A stretch of 64,000 nucleotides of DNA from contig NC_064819.1 of NCBI RefSeq assembly GCF_024166365.1, positions 112,140,293-112,204,292 on the forward strand, given 5' to 3'. Positions 22,441 to 33,299 of the stretch are shown here, one piece after another. Each line of letters begins with the position of its first letter. Positions within the stretch are counted from its first letter, which is position 1. Under the pieces are notes generated by a model. That model did no database searches. It had not been told where the DNA came from and saw nothing but the letters and a program-made list of their open reading frames with translations. Made by a program: the position numbers and the translations under genes. The stretch is from Elephas maximus indicus (Eukaryota; Chordata; Mammalia; Proboscidea; Elephantidae).

Positions 22441-25400
22441 TTTTTTTTTTAATTGTGCTCTAAGTGAAAGTTTAGAGCTCAAGTTAATTTCTCATTCAAA
22501 AATCTATACAATTATTGTTTTGTGGCATTGGTTGCACTCTGCACAATGTGACACCACACTCCCCCTTTCCACCCCGGGCTCTCTAATGTCCTTTTGTCCA
22601 CTTCCTGTCCCTTCCTGCTTTCTCATCTTGCTTTTGGGCAGAGTTGCTCACTTAATCTCTGATGTTTGAATTAAGAAGCACGTTCCTTAGTTGTGTTTTT
22701 TGTTTTATGGGCCTGTCTAATCTTTGTATGAAAAGTGAGATTTCAGAAGTGGCTTTGGTTCCAAATTAGCAGAGTGTCTGGGAGCCATAGTCTTAGGGAT
22801 TCCTTCAGTCTCTGTCAGACCAGTAATTCTGGTCTTTTTTCGTGAATTTGATTTATTTTCTACGTTTTTCTCCAGTTCTATCCAGAACTTTTCTATGCCT
22901 GTTAGAGCAGTTGGTAGTGGTAACTGGGCACCGCCTAGTTCTTCCGAGCTTGGGCTGGTGGAAGCTTTGGTTCATGTGGTCTTTTAGTCCTTTGGACTAT
23001 TTTCCTTGCGTCTTTGGTTCTCTTCATTCTCCTTTGCTCCAAATGGGATGGAACCAGTAAGGCGCTCACGAACTTTTAAGACCCCAGACACTATCACCAT
23101 AGTAGGACGTGGAACATTTTCTTTATGAACTATGTTATGCCAGTTGACCTAGATGTCCCCCAAGACTATGGTCCCCAGCCCCTAGCCCCAGAAACTCTAT
23201 CCCCAAGGTGTTTGGATGTGTCTAGGAAACTTCTTTGCCTTTGCCTTGGTCAAGTTGTGCTGACTTCCCCTATATTGTGTGTTGTCTTTCCCTTCACCAA
23301 AGTTGACACTTATCTACTATCTAGTTAGTGATTTTCCTCCCCGCCCCTCCCCACTCTCATAACCTTCAAAGAATTTTTTTTTCTCTCTGTAAACCTTTTC
23401 TTGAGTTCTTATACTAGTGGTCTCATAAAATATTTGTCCTTCTGTGATACTTATTTCACTTAGCATAATGTCCTCCAAATTCATCCATGTTGTAGATGCT
23501 TCATGGAGTCATAGTTCTTTATTGTTGCATAGTATTCCATTGTGTGTATGTACCACAATTTTTTTACCCATTCACCTGTTGATGGGCATTCAGGTTGTTT
23601 CCACGTTTTTGCTATTGTGAACAATGCTGCAATGAACATGGATGTGCATATGTCTATCCATGTGATGGCTCTTATTTCTTTAAAGTATATCCTAAGGAGT
23701 GGGATTGCTGAATCGTATGATATTTCTATTTCTAGCTTTTTAAGGAAGCATCAAGTTGTTTTCCAAAGTGGTTGTACCATTTTACATTCCCACCAGCAGT
23801 GAATAACCGTTTCAGTCTTCCCGAGACCTCTTCAACATTTGTTGTTTTCTGTTTTTTGGATTAGTGCCAGTATTGTTGGGGGAGATGGTATCTCATTGTA
23901 GTTTGGTTTGGCATTTCTCTAATGGCTAATGATCAGAGCATTTCCTCATGTGTCTGTTAGCTGCCTGAATGTCTTCTTTAATAAAGTGTCTGTTCATATC
24001 CTTTGCCCATTTTTTTAATTGGGCTATTTGTCTTTTTGTTGTTTGGGTGTTGAAGTATTTTGAAGATTTTAGAGATTAGACCCTTGTTGGATTATGCTGT
24101 AGCCAAGAATTTTTTCCCAGTCTATACGTTCTCTTTTTACTGTTTTGGTTAAGGCTAGCTTTGTGGCCTAAAATGTGGTGTATTCTAGAGAATGTTCCAT
24201 GCACCTTGGAAAAGAATGTATTACTTTAATGTTGTTAGGTGGAATGTTCTGTACATGTCTATGAGGTCAAGTTGGTTGACTGTGGCATTTAAAACTCCTG
24301 TATCTTTATTGAGTTTCTTTCTAGATGCTCTGTCCTTCACCAAAAATGATATGTTAAATTTCCTACTATTATTTTAGAACTGCCTATTTCTATTTTCAAT
24401 GCTGTTAGAGTCTGTTTTATGTATTTTATATGTTTATATATATATTTATTATGGTTATGTCCTCCTGATGTATTGACACTTTAATCATTATACAGTGTCC
24501 TTCTGCAATGTGATAGATTGCTTTCGTGTGACCTTTCTAGACATGGTCTTGTAACTCCCACCCAAGAGGTTCTTGTTTGCCTATTTTTTTTCCATCCTTC
24601 GAGTTTTAGTTTGTTTGTGTCTTTGTGTCTAAGGCGTGCCTCCTAGACAGCATATAGATGGATCATTTTTTTAATCAATTCTGCCACTCTGTGTTTTTAC
24701 TGGTGCATTTAGGCCACTTACATTCAGTGTCATTATTGATAGGCATGAGTTTACTGCTGTGATTTTGATGTATTTGTATATGTGTGAGAGGAAAGAGATG
24801 TTGATGGTTTGTTTCGCTTAACTTTTTGTGCTGAGTTTTTTTGTTTGTTTATGTGTTTTCATCTCTCTCACTATTGTTGATTTTGTGTTTGCTGAGCCTT
24901 TATTTATTTATTTTGATGGGTGGGTTTGTCAGCTTCTTTTGTGGGTACCTTGAAATTTACCTTCATTTTCCTAAGTTTAAACCAGTCTTTTATTTCTCGA
25001 TATTGCCTTGACTTTTTCTCCATACGGATGTTCTATGACTACACCATTTATTTCATCTTTTTTGTTTAGAAATTGTCATTGTTTATGTATTGATGTCTCT
25101 GGCTCCCTATTTGCAGTCTTTTAGCTTTGTTTTGTTTTTGTGAATTCCTTATCTTGGTTTGTATCTGGTTGATCTGTCCTATGTCCTAGTCTTGGATTGT
25201 TGTTTGATGTTGTGGATTCTCTAACTGGAGGACTCCCTTTAATATTTCTTGTAATTTTGGTCTGGCTTTTACATATTCCCTTCATTTCTGTTTATCTGGA
25301 AATAACCTTGTTTCCCCATCATATCTGAGAGACAATTCTTCTGGATATATAATTTTTGGCTGGCAATTTTTTTCCTTCAAGGCTTTATATATGTCATCCC

Positions 25401-27898
25401 ATTGCCTCCTTGCCTGCGTGGTTCCTGCTGAGTAATCAGAGCTTAGTCTTATCAGTTCTCCTTTGTAGGTGACTTTTTGTTTATCCCTAGCTGCTTTCAG
25501 GATTCTTTGTCTTTGGTTTTGGCAAGTTTGATTATGATATGTCTTGGTGGCTTTCTTTTGTAGTCTGTCCTACATGAGGTTTGTTGAGCTTCTTGGGTAG
25601 ATATCTTCTCATCGTCCATGATATTAGGAAAGTTTTCTGCCAACAAATCTTCAACAGTTCTCTCTGTGTTTTCCATTATCCTCCCCTGTTCTGGTATTCT
25701 GATCACTCATAGGTTTTTCCTCTTGATAGTATCCCAAATAATTCTTAGACTTCCTTCATTCTTTTTTCTGATTTTTCCTCAGACAAAGTAGTGTTATGGT
25801 ATTCATCTTTAATCTCACTGATTTCGACTTCCATTGTCTCAATTATGCCCCATGACCTTCTATTGAGTTGTCTAATTCTGAAATTTTTATTGTGAATCTT
25901 TTGGATTTCTAGTTACTGGGTTTGTATGGCTTCTAGTAGCCTGTCTATTTTGTCATTTTGTTCTTGTGCTGTTTTCCTGAATTATTCTATTGCTTTGTCT
26001 GTGTGTTCCTTGGTTTAGTCAGTGTTTTGCCTGATCTCCTTCTTGATCTCTTGGAGAGCTCTGTATATTTGTCTTTTGAATTCTTTATTAGGTAGTTCTG
26101 TTACCTTATCTTCCTCTGGAAGGTTTTCTGGTTCTTTATTTTGGTTGCTTGCTGGAGCCATCTTGTCCTGCTTCTTTATGTGATTTGACATTGACTATTG
26201 TCTCTGAGGCATCAATAAATTTTGTACTTATTTATTTATTGAATTTTTGTTTACTGCATGCTGAATTTTTGTTTTGTTTTGATATGTTTAAGTAGGCTGG
26301 GTGTGTGTGCTACTGTGGTCAATCCTCTGGCCTTGCTGGAGCTCCCACCTCCCGTCCCCAGGTGGTGGGAGCAGTTACTAGGTGTGTGAGCCTGTGAGTC
26401 TGCTTACTGTTCTTGTGAAGGTATAGGTGGTGTTTTTGGGGAGGTGATTAATCTGTCCCGCTGGTCGCTTGGCCATGGGTGGAGGGGGTGTTCTCCCTGG
26501 TTGTTGGGTTGGGTGTTATGGTCAGGGTCCAGATGCCCGGGTCATCAGTCACTGAGTGTGTGGTGTGGAAACTCTCACCTAGGCTCCTGGGTGGGCAGGG
26601 CTGCATGGGGGTTTTCAGAGCAGGCACAGGTCTCTGGTTGCAGTAGGGGATGTGGGTGGCAAGGTAGGGGGCTGTCAGCTGTCCCTGGGTGCCCAGATGG
26701 AGGACATGCCCTGGTCCACTACAGCACATAGTGGGCAGGGTGGCAGAGTAACACAGCTAGTCCTTGGGTGCCCAATGCCATTGGCTGGAGGGATTGGAAG
26801 GTGTCACTGGTTCTCAGGCCCCCAACATGGGTGGCTACATGTAGTAGGTGGTACCACCAGCCCTCAAGCCCCCAGTGCAGGTGGGTGAGACCCCTTCTTA
26901 GTAGGTGGGCATTGTGGATAGCCACAAATCTGCAACTCCCACTTGGCTGCTGCAGGTGAAAATGGGCTTCAGCTGAAAGCCCTGCCCATTTTGTCCTAAT
27001 GAAGGCATATGGTGCCAGGTTGGCCAGCAAGGCAATGGTGCCTGTGATAGGTGAGGGTGAAGGGCACTGCAAGTCCACGGACCCCCTCTGCCAGTGGCTG
27101 GGCTTAGGCCAGGCCAAGAACCTCAGGTTGGCCTAGAGCTACAGGCTTAGGGTACGGGGCAGTGTTGAACGTCACAGGTCTGCAGCTCCCACTTGGTTGC
27201 TTCAGGTGAAAACGGGTTTCAACTGGAAGCCCTGCTGCTGTTGTCCTGCTGAGGGCACACCATGCTGGGTCAGCCAGCAAGGCACTGCTGAGGGGGATCG
27301 GCGGGGGTGAAGGATGCTGCAAGTAAGTCCATGGACGTCCTACACCAGTGGCTGGGCGACAGAGTGGGTGCCTCTGGACTGGGCCGTGAGTTTCCGGGCT
27401 TAGAGGGTGTGGTGGTATTGAATGCTGCTGGACTGGTGTTGGAGCAGGGAGGGGAATGGATGAGGAGAAGGGAGTGCTCCTCAGCCATGACTCTCTGGTG
27501 GGGAAAGGACTGTGGTGCCCTTGGTCAGCTGGGAGCTTGTACTTAACTTTTGCAGGCCTGGTGTCACTCCTGTTTGGTTCTGGAAGTGCATGCTGAGTCA
27601 CTGCTAGTTAGCTGCACCAAATGGGGTGGGTTTGGGCTTGGGATGCTATTTGCCTCAGTATGTCCACCCTGAGTAGATTCAGCTAGCAGGATGCCAGCAA
27701 TACGTAATTCCCTGTTTCCACAGTTTTCAAATTGTCTCTCCTTCTACCTGTTGCTCAGTCTGATTCTTCAGCTTTGTCTTTGATGTTTAGGGTTCCTAGA
27801 TTATCATATATATCTGATTCACTTTTTTTTTAGGTCTTTGTTGTAAGAGGGACGCCACAAAGCATCTGACTATTTTGTCATCTTGGCTCTGCCCTCCT
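22441..27898 (-). mobile_element. L1 with full 5'UTR and 3'UTR, internally deleted
   Basis: Both ends are present: the minus-strand 5' start GGGCAGAGCCAAGATGAC (27895 down) and a 3' poly-A (T-tract at 22441). From 5' to 3': 5'UTR 27898-26162; ORF1 from ATG at 26161 (MAPASNQNKEPENLPEEDKV), broken by stops, with later ORF1 text at 25497-25706 (ENFPNIMDD, QEAQQTSCR, KPPRHIIIKLAK); the start of ORF2 (endonuclease region) down to about 24165; then a jump at about 24140-24165 to the ORF2 C-terminal part and a long 3'UTR (22441 to about 23430). The reverse transcriptase is missing. Length 5.46 kb. Dead. Confidence 0.85.
26905..27408 (-). repeat. Two tandem ~250-bp units in the L1 5'UTR
   Basis: TCTGCA(A/G)CTCCCACTTGG occurs at 26929 and 27179 (offset 250); CCAGTGGCTGGGC at 27091 and 27345 (offset 254). 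The text between stays parallel (GGCAAGGCAATGGTG-like versus CAAGGCACTGCTG). Long open frames here (165, 132 residues, minus strand) are by-products of GC-rich sequence. Confidence 0.8.
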
Positions 27899-28149
27899 GA
27901 TTTTGGTTTTTATATATCATGTTAGTTCAATATTGAACTTCTGTTTAACCACAACTCCTATGTCTCATTTCCTATCAGTCATCAAGAGACGCCACCCATT
28001 CTTAAACCAGCACAATTATTTATTAAACTTAAGTGGAGGGCTTTACTTGTAATGCCCATTACTTTTATCACTATGGTCTCTGTCCATTGTTCCAACCCGA
28101 CTAGGGATTTCTGGTTACTAGTCCTGAACAGACTGAGCAGTGTTAGATT

Positions 28150-28280
28150 CAGACAGAAGACCCAGACTCAAGCTTGACTCTACAGATTTGCAGTAGGGCC
28201 TGAAGCAAGTTTCTTAACCTTTGAAAGCCCATTTTCTGATTTGTAAAATGGGGACAATAATAATGTCTTTCACTTTGTCA
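28150..28280 (+). mobile_element. MIR, first part
   Basis: AGTTTCTTAACCTTTGAAAG, GATTTGTAAAATGGGGACAAT and AATAATGTCTTTCAC; the MIR is then interrupted. Confidence 0.75.
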
Positions 28281-28718
28281 TACTGTGATGGCTTGTGTGT
28301 TGCTATGATGCTACAAGGTATGCCACCAGTATTTCAAATATCAGTGAGGCCACCCATGGTGAACAGGTTTTAGCAGAACTTCCAGATTAAGATAAACTAG
28401 GAAGAAAGGCTTGGTGATCTACTTCTGAAAATTAGCCAATGAAACCCTCTTAGGTTACAACAGAACAATGTCTGGCTTGTTTGCTTTGGACATGTCATCA
28501 TGAGGGATCAATTGCTAGAGGATAACACCATATTTGGGGAAGTAGAACGCCAGTGAAGGCGAGGTAGGCCCCTCAGTGAGATTGATTGGCACTATAGCTA
28601 CAATGATGGACTCAAACATGCTGACAATTGTGAGGATGACGCAGGACCAAGCAAGATTTCATTCTGCTGTACATAAGGTCACCATGAGTTGGCGTCGACC
28701 CAATGGCAGCTAATAAGA
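28281..28718 (+). mobile_element. tRNA-Gly/RTE-type SINE or RTE-derived composite
   Basis: First part (GTTGCTATGATGC, CAGAACTTCCAGATTAAGAT, GGAAGAAAGGCTTGGTGAT) matches the body of the SINE at 55270-55628. The second part is RTE-like: TTTGGACATGTCATCATGAGG, AGGTAGGCCCCTCAGTGAG, ACTCAAACATGCTGACAATTG, ending TCACCATGAGTTGGCGTCG and CAGCTAATAAG. The tRNA head is missing. Confidence 0.65.
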
Positions 28719-28721
28719 AAC

Positions 28722-28830
28722 AAGTTTTATAAGACAGTTGTGAAGATTCAGCAAGATAATGTAAAAAGAACTTCCCAAAGCACAGAGCTCTGTGTAAATG
28801 TGGGTTATTAATAAAAGCCATCCCCCAAGC
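28722..28830 (+). mobile_element. MIR, second part
   Basis: GTTGTGAAGATTCAGCAAG-like core and GAGCTCTGTGTAAATG continue the MIR that stops at 28280. Confidence 0.65.
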
Positions 28831-29744
28831 AATGAATAATCTGTAAATTTACTAACCAAATTGCTGACTCATTCATATCCTTGTTTTCCCCTCTCACATA
28901 AACTAAGTGACAGTCCTGAAAGCCCCTGAGGGGGAAATAATCTGTATACTCCATTCCCATCTATGACCCATTCTAGCTTTTTTGTAAAGAGTTCCTACCT
29001 TCTGTCCACAAAAGAAGAGAGGAAACCTGGTGTGAGAATCTGTGAAACCAAATACAAGGGTGGTTCTCTAGAAACCAACCAAGTAGAACTGGATGAAACC
29101 AGAAAACTCCTCTAATGTCGCTGACGTGGCTGTCAGTGTTCAGACAGGGCATCCCAGTTGCAATTTCTCACTGAAAGAGGAACACAAAATTGCTGAGGTC
29201 TGCCTAGTGGAATTCAGTGGAAGCAGGGTTCCCAAGCAAAAGGGACACATGATGAATACTTAATTTATCCTGCCAACATGAGACCTCACCCTGCCTCACT
29301 GCCAAGAAAGCCCCCAAGTTATTTGGGGGCAATCAGGTTTCCTATAGCATCCTGTGGACTTGTATAGACCCTCTCATGGGTGGTAAATTTTCTACATGAA
29401 AATGAGTGAGACTACACTAACAAGGCCTGTTCATTACCTGCACCTCTTCAGCCCACCTTCACCACCTCACAATCTGTGTTTCTTAAAATAGGGACAAATC
29501 TCAAAAACAGGAACTTCAGCTTTAACCCAAAAGGCTAGAAGTGTTTGGAAATCTTCACCAGACTTCTCTGTGAACCCAAAGACACACACCTTTGCCAATT
29601 TGCATGATTTACATATTAAAGAGGCTGATTTTTTTTTTTTTTTTTTTTAGGACACATAATTTTCCAAGAGACTAAGCAAACAGTTATAACTTATACACAC
29701 ATATAGGGCAAGAAAATTAAGGATTAAACCACTCAAACGACTCA
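28831..29744. other. Intergenic, no feature recognised
   Basis: Just downstream of the inferred TNFRSF21 3' end. Only a T-tract (29630-29649) stands out. Confidence 0.5.
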
Positions 29745-30917
29745 AGTAACAAACACCTAATATTTATTAATAAATTAGTACACTTGAAGGCATTTTTCTG
29801 ATATCAGTCCCTCACCACTACCCTCCAAGCCCGGCCCACACAAAGGTAGTCCACACCACCCTTGCATGAGAATCTCAAAACGGAGCATTAGATGGTATGT
29901 TTATAAATGTGAGCATCGTTGCAAATATATCAGACGAGAGTTCTTACAGCGGCAGCCATTTTTAATTAAAGTGACGGAAGGATGAAGTAAACCCACCAAG
30001 ACCCAGGCCTTGAGGACAGACTGGACCTATTTGACTATGTGTGTATAAAAAAAAACAAAAACATCTTTTAAAGCAAAGCTGGGCAAATTCTCTATGGAAA
30101 AGGTGCCACTGGGATTCACTTGTGACTTTTCAAAGTATAGCAATATATTCCCAAACAGCTCAGTCCCTAAAAGATGAAGGTCAAGTTCTTTCGTGGCCTC
30201 GCTGGTAAGCCACTTAAACAGCAAGTCCCGATGGCTTGAGGACTTCCTTTTTCCAGCCCAGAGCATATTGGCAGAAGAGAAACACAAGTAATCCAGCATG
30301 CTACATGGTGTCCAGGTGAAAACCATACAATCAGCAATAGTGTGGTCAAGTTTCAGTCATGACTATATAACAAGACATTAAAAAGATAACTTAAAATCTA
30401 AGTGCAGTACAGTAACTCAACGGGGTCTTAACCCTTCAGAAAATCTGTAAATGACAAATAATAATGATGATAGTAGTAATAATTAAAAAAAAAAAGTAGG
30501 TGTGGCTGTTGAGAGACATGAAGACTGCTTATAGAATTCACATGATGTCATTATACTTTTAAGAACCTCACAAGCCAGTGTGCAGGAAAAGTCACACTGC
30601 GTTAGAGTAAGTTAAGGGAATTTAAAGTGCACAGAACAATTTTGAAAATACGTAAGAAGGCAAAACAGAGAAATATGGAACTTGAAAAAAAAAAAAACCT
30701 TAGTGGTAGGTATTTTGCAACAGTTACACCTTAAAAAAACGGCTTATAAACTAACTTCCCAGAAAGGTTTAAAAAAAAAAAAAAAAGAACTCAAACACTG
30801 GCCATATATTGTTAAACACACACACGCACACCAAAAAACAAAAAGAAAAACCAAAATAATAAAACCACCCTGCCACTAAATTGAGCAAATATTCCAGAGT
30901 GCAGTATCCCTAGTGTT
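29745..30917 (-). other. TNFRSF21: TNFRSF21 3' untranslated region
   Basis: Sequence between the TAG stop and a canonical poly(A) signal about 1.15 kb downstream on the minus strand. It is AT-rich, has A-tracts (plus-strand coordinates 30683-30696 and 30770-30786) and a short CA stretch near 30820, and contains no SINE or LINE copy I can recognise, unlike the flanking DNA. That absence supports its being a retained exon. The 3' end is inferred from the poly(A) signal; the cleavage site is not directly visible and could differ by tens of bases. Confidence 0.75.
29763..29768 (-). promoter_or_regulatory. TNFRSF21: Poly(A) signal AATAAA for TNFRSF21
   Basis: AATAAA on the minus strand inside the AT-rich string TTTATTAATAAA. 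A GT-rich stretch (GGTGTTTGTT) follows within 20 bases on the minus strand, the expected downstream element. I saw no other AATAAA or ATTAAA on the minus strand between here and the stop codon. Because the string is nearly palindromic, an AATAAA also exists on the plus strand, but no plus-strand gene ends here. Confidence 0.7.
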
Positions 30918-31147
30918 CTACAATAGGTCAGGAAGATGGCTATAAACAGAGTCCAGGAGGGTCTGGCTGGCTTCCTGGCTCTTGACGCCAATGATCTCAA
31001 ATAGCCGGTCCAGTTTGTCCTCAGCCTGGGGGATCTCTTCGATTACCCGCAACTCCTCCGGATTCAGGATGTGGAGCATATCATCAAAGATAGGCTGCAA
31101 GTCGCAGGGGTCCAGGCGTACCTGCCGCAGCACTGTGTCCTTCTTTT
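30918..31147 (-). CDS. TNFRSF21: TNFRSF21 (DR6) terminal coding exon
   Basis: Last coding exon of death receptor 6, a type I membrane receptor of the TNF receptor superfamily; this part is the cytoplasmic C-terminus. On the minus strand a strong acceptor (pyrimidine run then CTGCAG) precedes the exon at 31147. The first two bases complete a split Glu codon with the previous exon, then 75 codons run to a TAG stop at 30918-30920. The peptide reads [10 protein letters not shown] at the joint, contains [20 protein letters not shown] and ends [11 protein letters not shown], which I recognise as the DR6 C-terminus. The region is acidic and Leu-rich and lies outside the death domain. No frameshift or premature stop is seen. 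Together with the two upstream exons it gives 241 residues, matching the end of a 655-residue receptor. Identification is very secure; the role of this tail is not shown by the sequence. Confidence 0.97.
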
Positions 31148-31751
31148 CTGCAGGGGGAGAGAGAAGGGACCGGATAGCTGTTAGGGACTGTACTGGGGGG
31201 GAGGAGTGACATCTACCCTTGTGCCAGCCTACTCCCTCCTCACCTGCCTCCTCTCCAAAATGAGTGAGGTAAACTCTGGTTCATTTTAAACAACAGGAGA
31301 GTTTTTGTTTGCATACACACATAAGATAACAAGATTTGCCTAATGGAGAACAGGAAAGGATCTGCTTGGATGGGTTGTTGAGGTATCATTAACATGACAT
31401 TTACCTAGATTTAAGTGCTTTCTTCTAAATTCTCCTAAAAACTCAGAGGGAAAATTCTGAAATACCTAAAGAAACTTTTACTTCTTTCCTCATCTGTAAT
31501 GCATTTACTAAACAAAGATCTCCATCAGCCCACCGTTTTCCCAAATGATCAAAAATTCCAAGTTAAAGGTAGTCTGCTTTCTGATTACATTACAATATTT
31601 TAAAACCAAACTGCTGAGAGTGAATGAAAACACACAAATAAGGAACAAATTGCTTCATGGGTCATACCATAGGTTGGGGTGAGGAATTATAAAATGTAAC
31701 ATAATAAGTAACAGAATGTAAACTAGAATATAAATATATAAATACACAAAA

Positions 31752-31904
31752 TAAACCAAACCCATTGCCATGAGTCAATTCCGACTCATAGCGGCCCCAG
31801 AGTGGAGCTGCCCCGTAAGATTTCCAAGGAGCGCCTGCTGGAGTCCAACTGGGGGCCTTTTGGTTAGCAGCTGAGCTCTGAACCACTGCACCACCAGTGT
31901 TCCA
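31752..31904 (-). mobile_element. AfroSINE
   Basis: AACCAAACCCATTGCCATGAG, CCAAGGAGCGCCTGCTGG, TTTTGGTTAGCAGCTGAGC. Flanks AAATACACAAAATA (before) and AAATACAAAATA (after) are an imperfect duplication. Confidence 0.92.
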
Positions 31905-32206
31905 AATACAAAATAGATGAATATAAATATGCAAAGCAGATAAAATATAACCTATTTTATGAAATGTAAGAACATATAAAATAACCCTTTCACAGAATAT
32001 AACTAGAGATATAGAATATATGGAATATAGCGAAAATCTTTCATCAGTGTGAGTGTGCTAATTTTCCACTCTGCTATTAAAAATTGAATGTGGTGAGTTA
32101 TTTATTAAAGTACCAATCCATATATATTTTTAAACATCGTCATTTGTAACCTAGCTTAACAGAGCAAATTTTAGGACTAATTTAAGTTACGAAGACCTGT
32201 ACTTCA

Positions 32207-32294
32207 ATTGTTGACTGGGAGCCTAAACTGCTATGTAAACCTTCCCCTAAAATACAATAAAATATTATTTAAAAACAAAACAAAAAACCCAAAA
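32207..32294 (+). mobile_element. 88-bp 5'-truncated L1 3' end
   Basis: TTGTTGACTGGGAGCCTAAA, CCTAAAATACAATAAAATA and an A-rich tail match the 3' ends at 6530 and 15955. Perfect 12-bp duplication ACCTGTACTTCA (32195-32206, 32295-32306). Confidence 0.85.
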
Positions 32295-32687
32295 ACCTGT
32301 ACTTCAGACTCAAGATAGATTATACTTTAAATCTTTGGATTCAGCAAGCCTGGTAAATTATTTTCAAAAAACGTGCCGGACTACATTTTACCAGCCCTTC
32401 CTTGAAACACCTGATAGCATCGTGCACATAAAGGGTGACCAATACCCCTTGATGGGGTCACTCTCTGCCATGTCCCCACTGGCTATCGAGGTGGTTTCTC
32501 CCCAGTCAGCCTCAGCTCAGACTTCTGGGCAGGTCATTCAAATGGCTCAAGTACAAAAGGACAGTGGAAAGGACAGGGAGAAATTGCCAGAAGCTCTTTC
32601 ATGGGAGGTGGGAAGAGTGATAATTGTGCCCTTCCTGTTATGAGCCCTTCCTGCAGGTGTTCCTCTGTCCTGCAAGTCTGTCTGTAC

Positions 32688-32916
32688 CTTTGGTAATAAA
32701 GGAGCCATTCCTGCTCAGCGCGGAGGAGCCGCTGGATGTGGAGTCACAGCGAAGAAGGGGTTCAGACTCATCCACGAAGAAGCCCTTGTTCTTATCCAGG
32801 GGGGAAGGCTCCACCGTCAGGAGGGTGGAATTCTCAAGTTTCCCGTTGGGGCTAGGGATGGGGCTCGGGCTAAGTGGGCCGGGGCTGGTCGGGAGGGCCA
32901 GTTTGTCAGTTTCCAG
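32688..32916 (-). CDS. TNFRSF21: TNFRSF21 (DR6) linker exon
   Basis: Penultimate coding exon, joining the death domain to the C-terminal tail. The acceptor is CTCCCACAG before CTG GAA ACT (phase 0, joins the codon CAG ending the death-domain exon). The exon carries 76 codons plus one base, and ends AAA G before GTACAG. The peptide begins LETDKLALP, then a Ser/Pro-rich stretch ([13 protein letters not shown]), then [20 protein letters not shown] and [13 protein letters not shown]. It looks disordered and is rich in Ser-Pro sites that could be phosphorylated, which is inference. The donor is weak: +4 to +6 are C, A, G rather than A, G, T. If this intron were retained, the frame would add 16 residues ([16 protein letters not shown]) and stop at 32638-32640. 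An open frame on the plus strand through this exon is a shadow. Confidence 0.96.
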
Positions 32917-33149
32917 CTGTGGGAGGGAACAAAAAAATTTATTATTATATACTTCAAAAACTATAGAGGGAAAAAAAAAAAACACAATGAAATCAAAACC
33001 CCTCTTTGGATACTACTTTTTGTTCCACTTAATATTTTGTATATAAATGCTCACATTTCAGCCGTCTGTAGTTTATTTTATTGCTAGATACATATGCCCA
33101 TATTGTTAAATCTTTCAAACATATACATGAGGGTATGTATGAGCACTAA

Positions 33150-33180
33150 TCAACTCAACGGCACTGGTTTTTTTTTTTTT
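33150..33180 (+). mobile_element. 31-bp SINE-tail insertion
   Basis: TCAACTCAACGGCACTGG plus 13 T, between perfect 11-bp duplications ATGAGCACTAA (33139-33149, 33181-33191). Only the last 18 bp of a SINE or RTE are present. Confidence 0.82.
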
Positions 33181-33299
33181 ATGAGCACTAAAAAATAGTT
33201 AGGAAGCATATATACCAAGCTGTTAGCACTGGTTACCTCAGAGAAGTGTACCTGGACACAGGTGTGAGGAAGAAGATTCCCACCTTAAAATATACTTTT

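Larger units (their letters stand above)
31148..32687 (-). other. TNFRSF21: TNFRSF21 last intron
   Basis: Short intron of 1540 bp between the linker exon and terminal exon, GT (GTACAG) to AG. It contains one minus-strand AfroSINE (31752-31904) and one 88-bp L1 3' end (32207-32294); the rest is AT-rich sequence with no recognised feature. Confidence 0.9.

Noticed and set aside
27104-27601. 165-residue open frame on the minus strand, longest in the window
   Set aside because: Lies wholly in the GC-rich L1 5'UTR with tandem units; composition is low-complexity Pro/Ser/His and no domain is recognisable.
32624-33046. 140-residue plus-strand frame over the linker exon
   Set aside because: Antisense shadow of the conserved TNFRSF21 exon; the minus-strand frame has the matching splice sites and protein.
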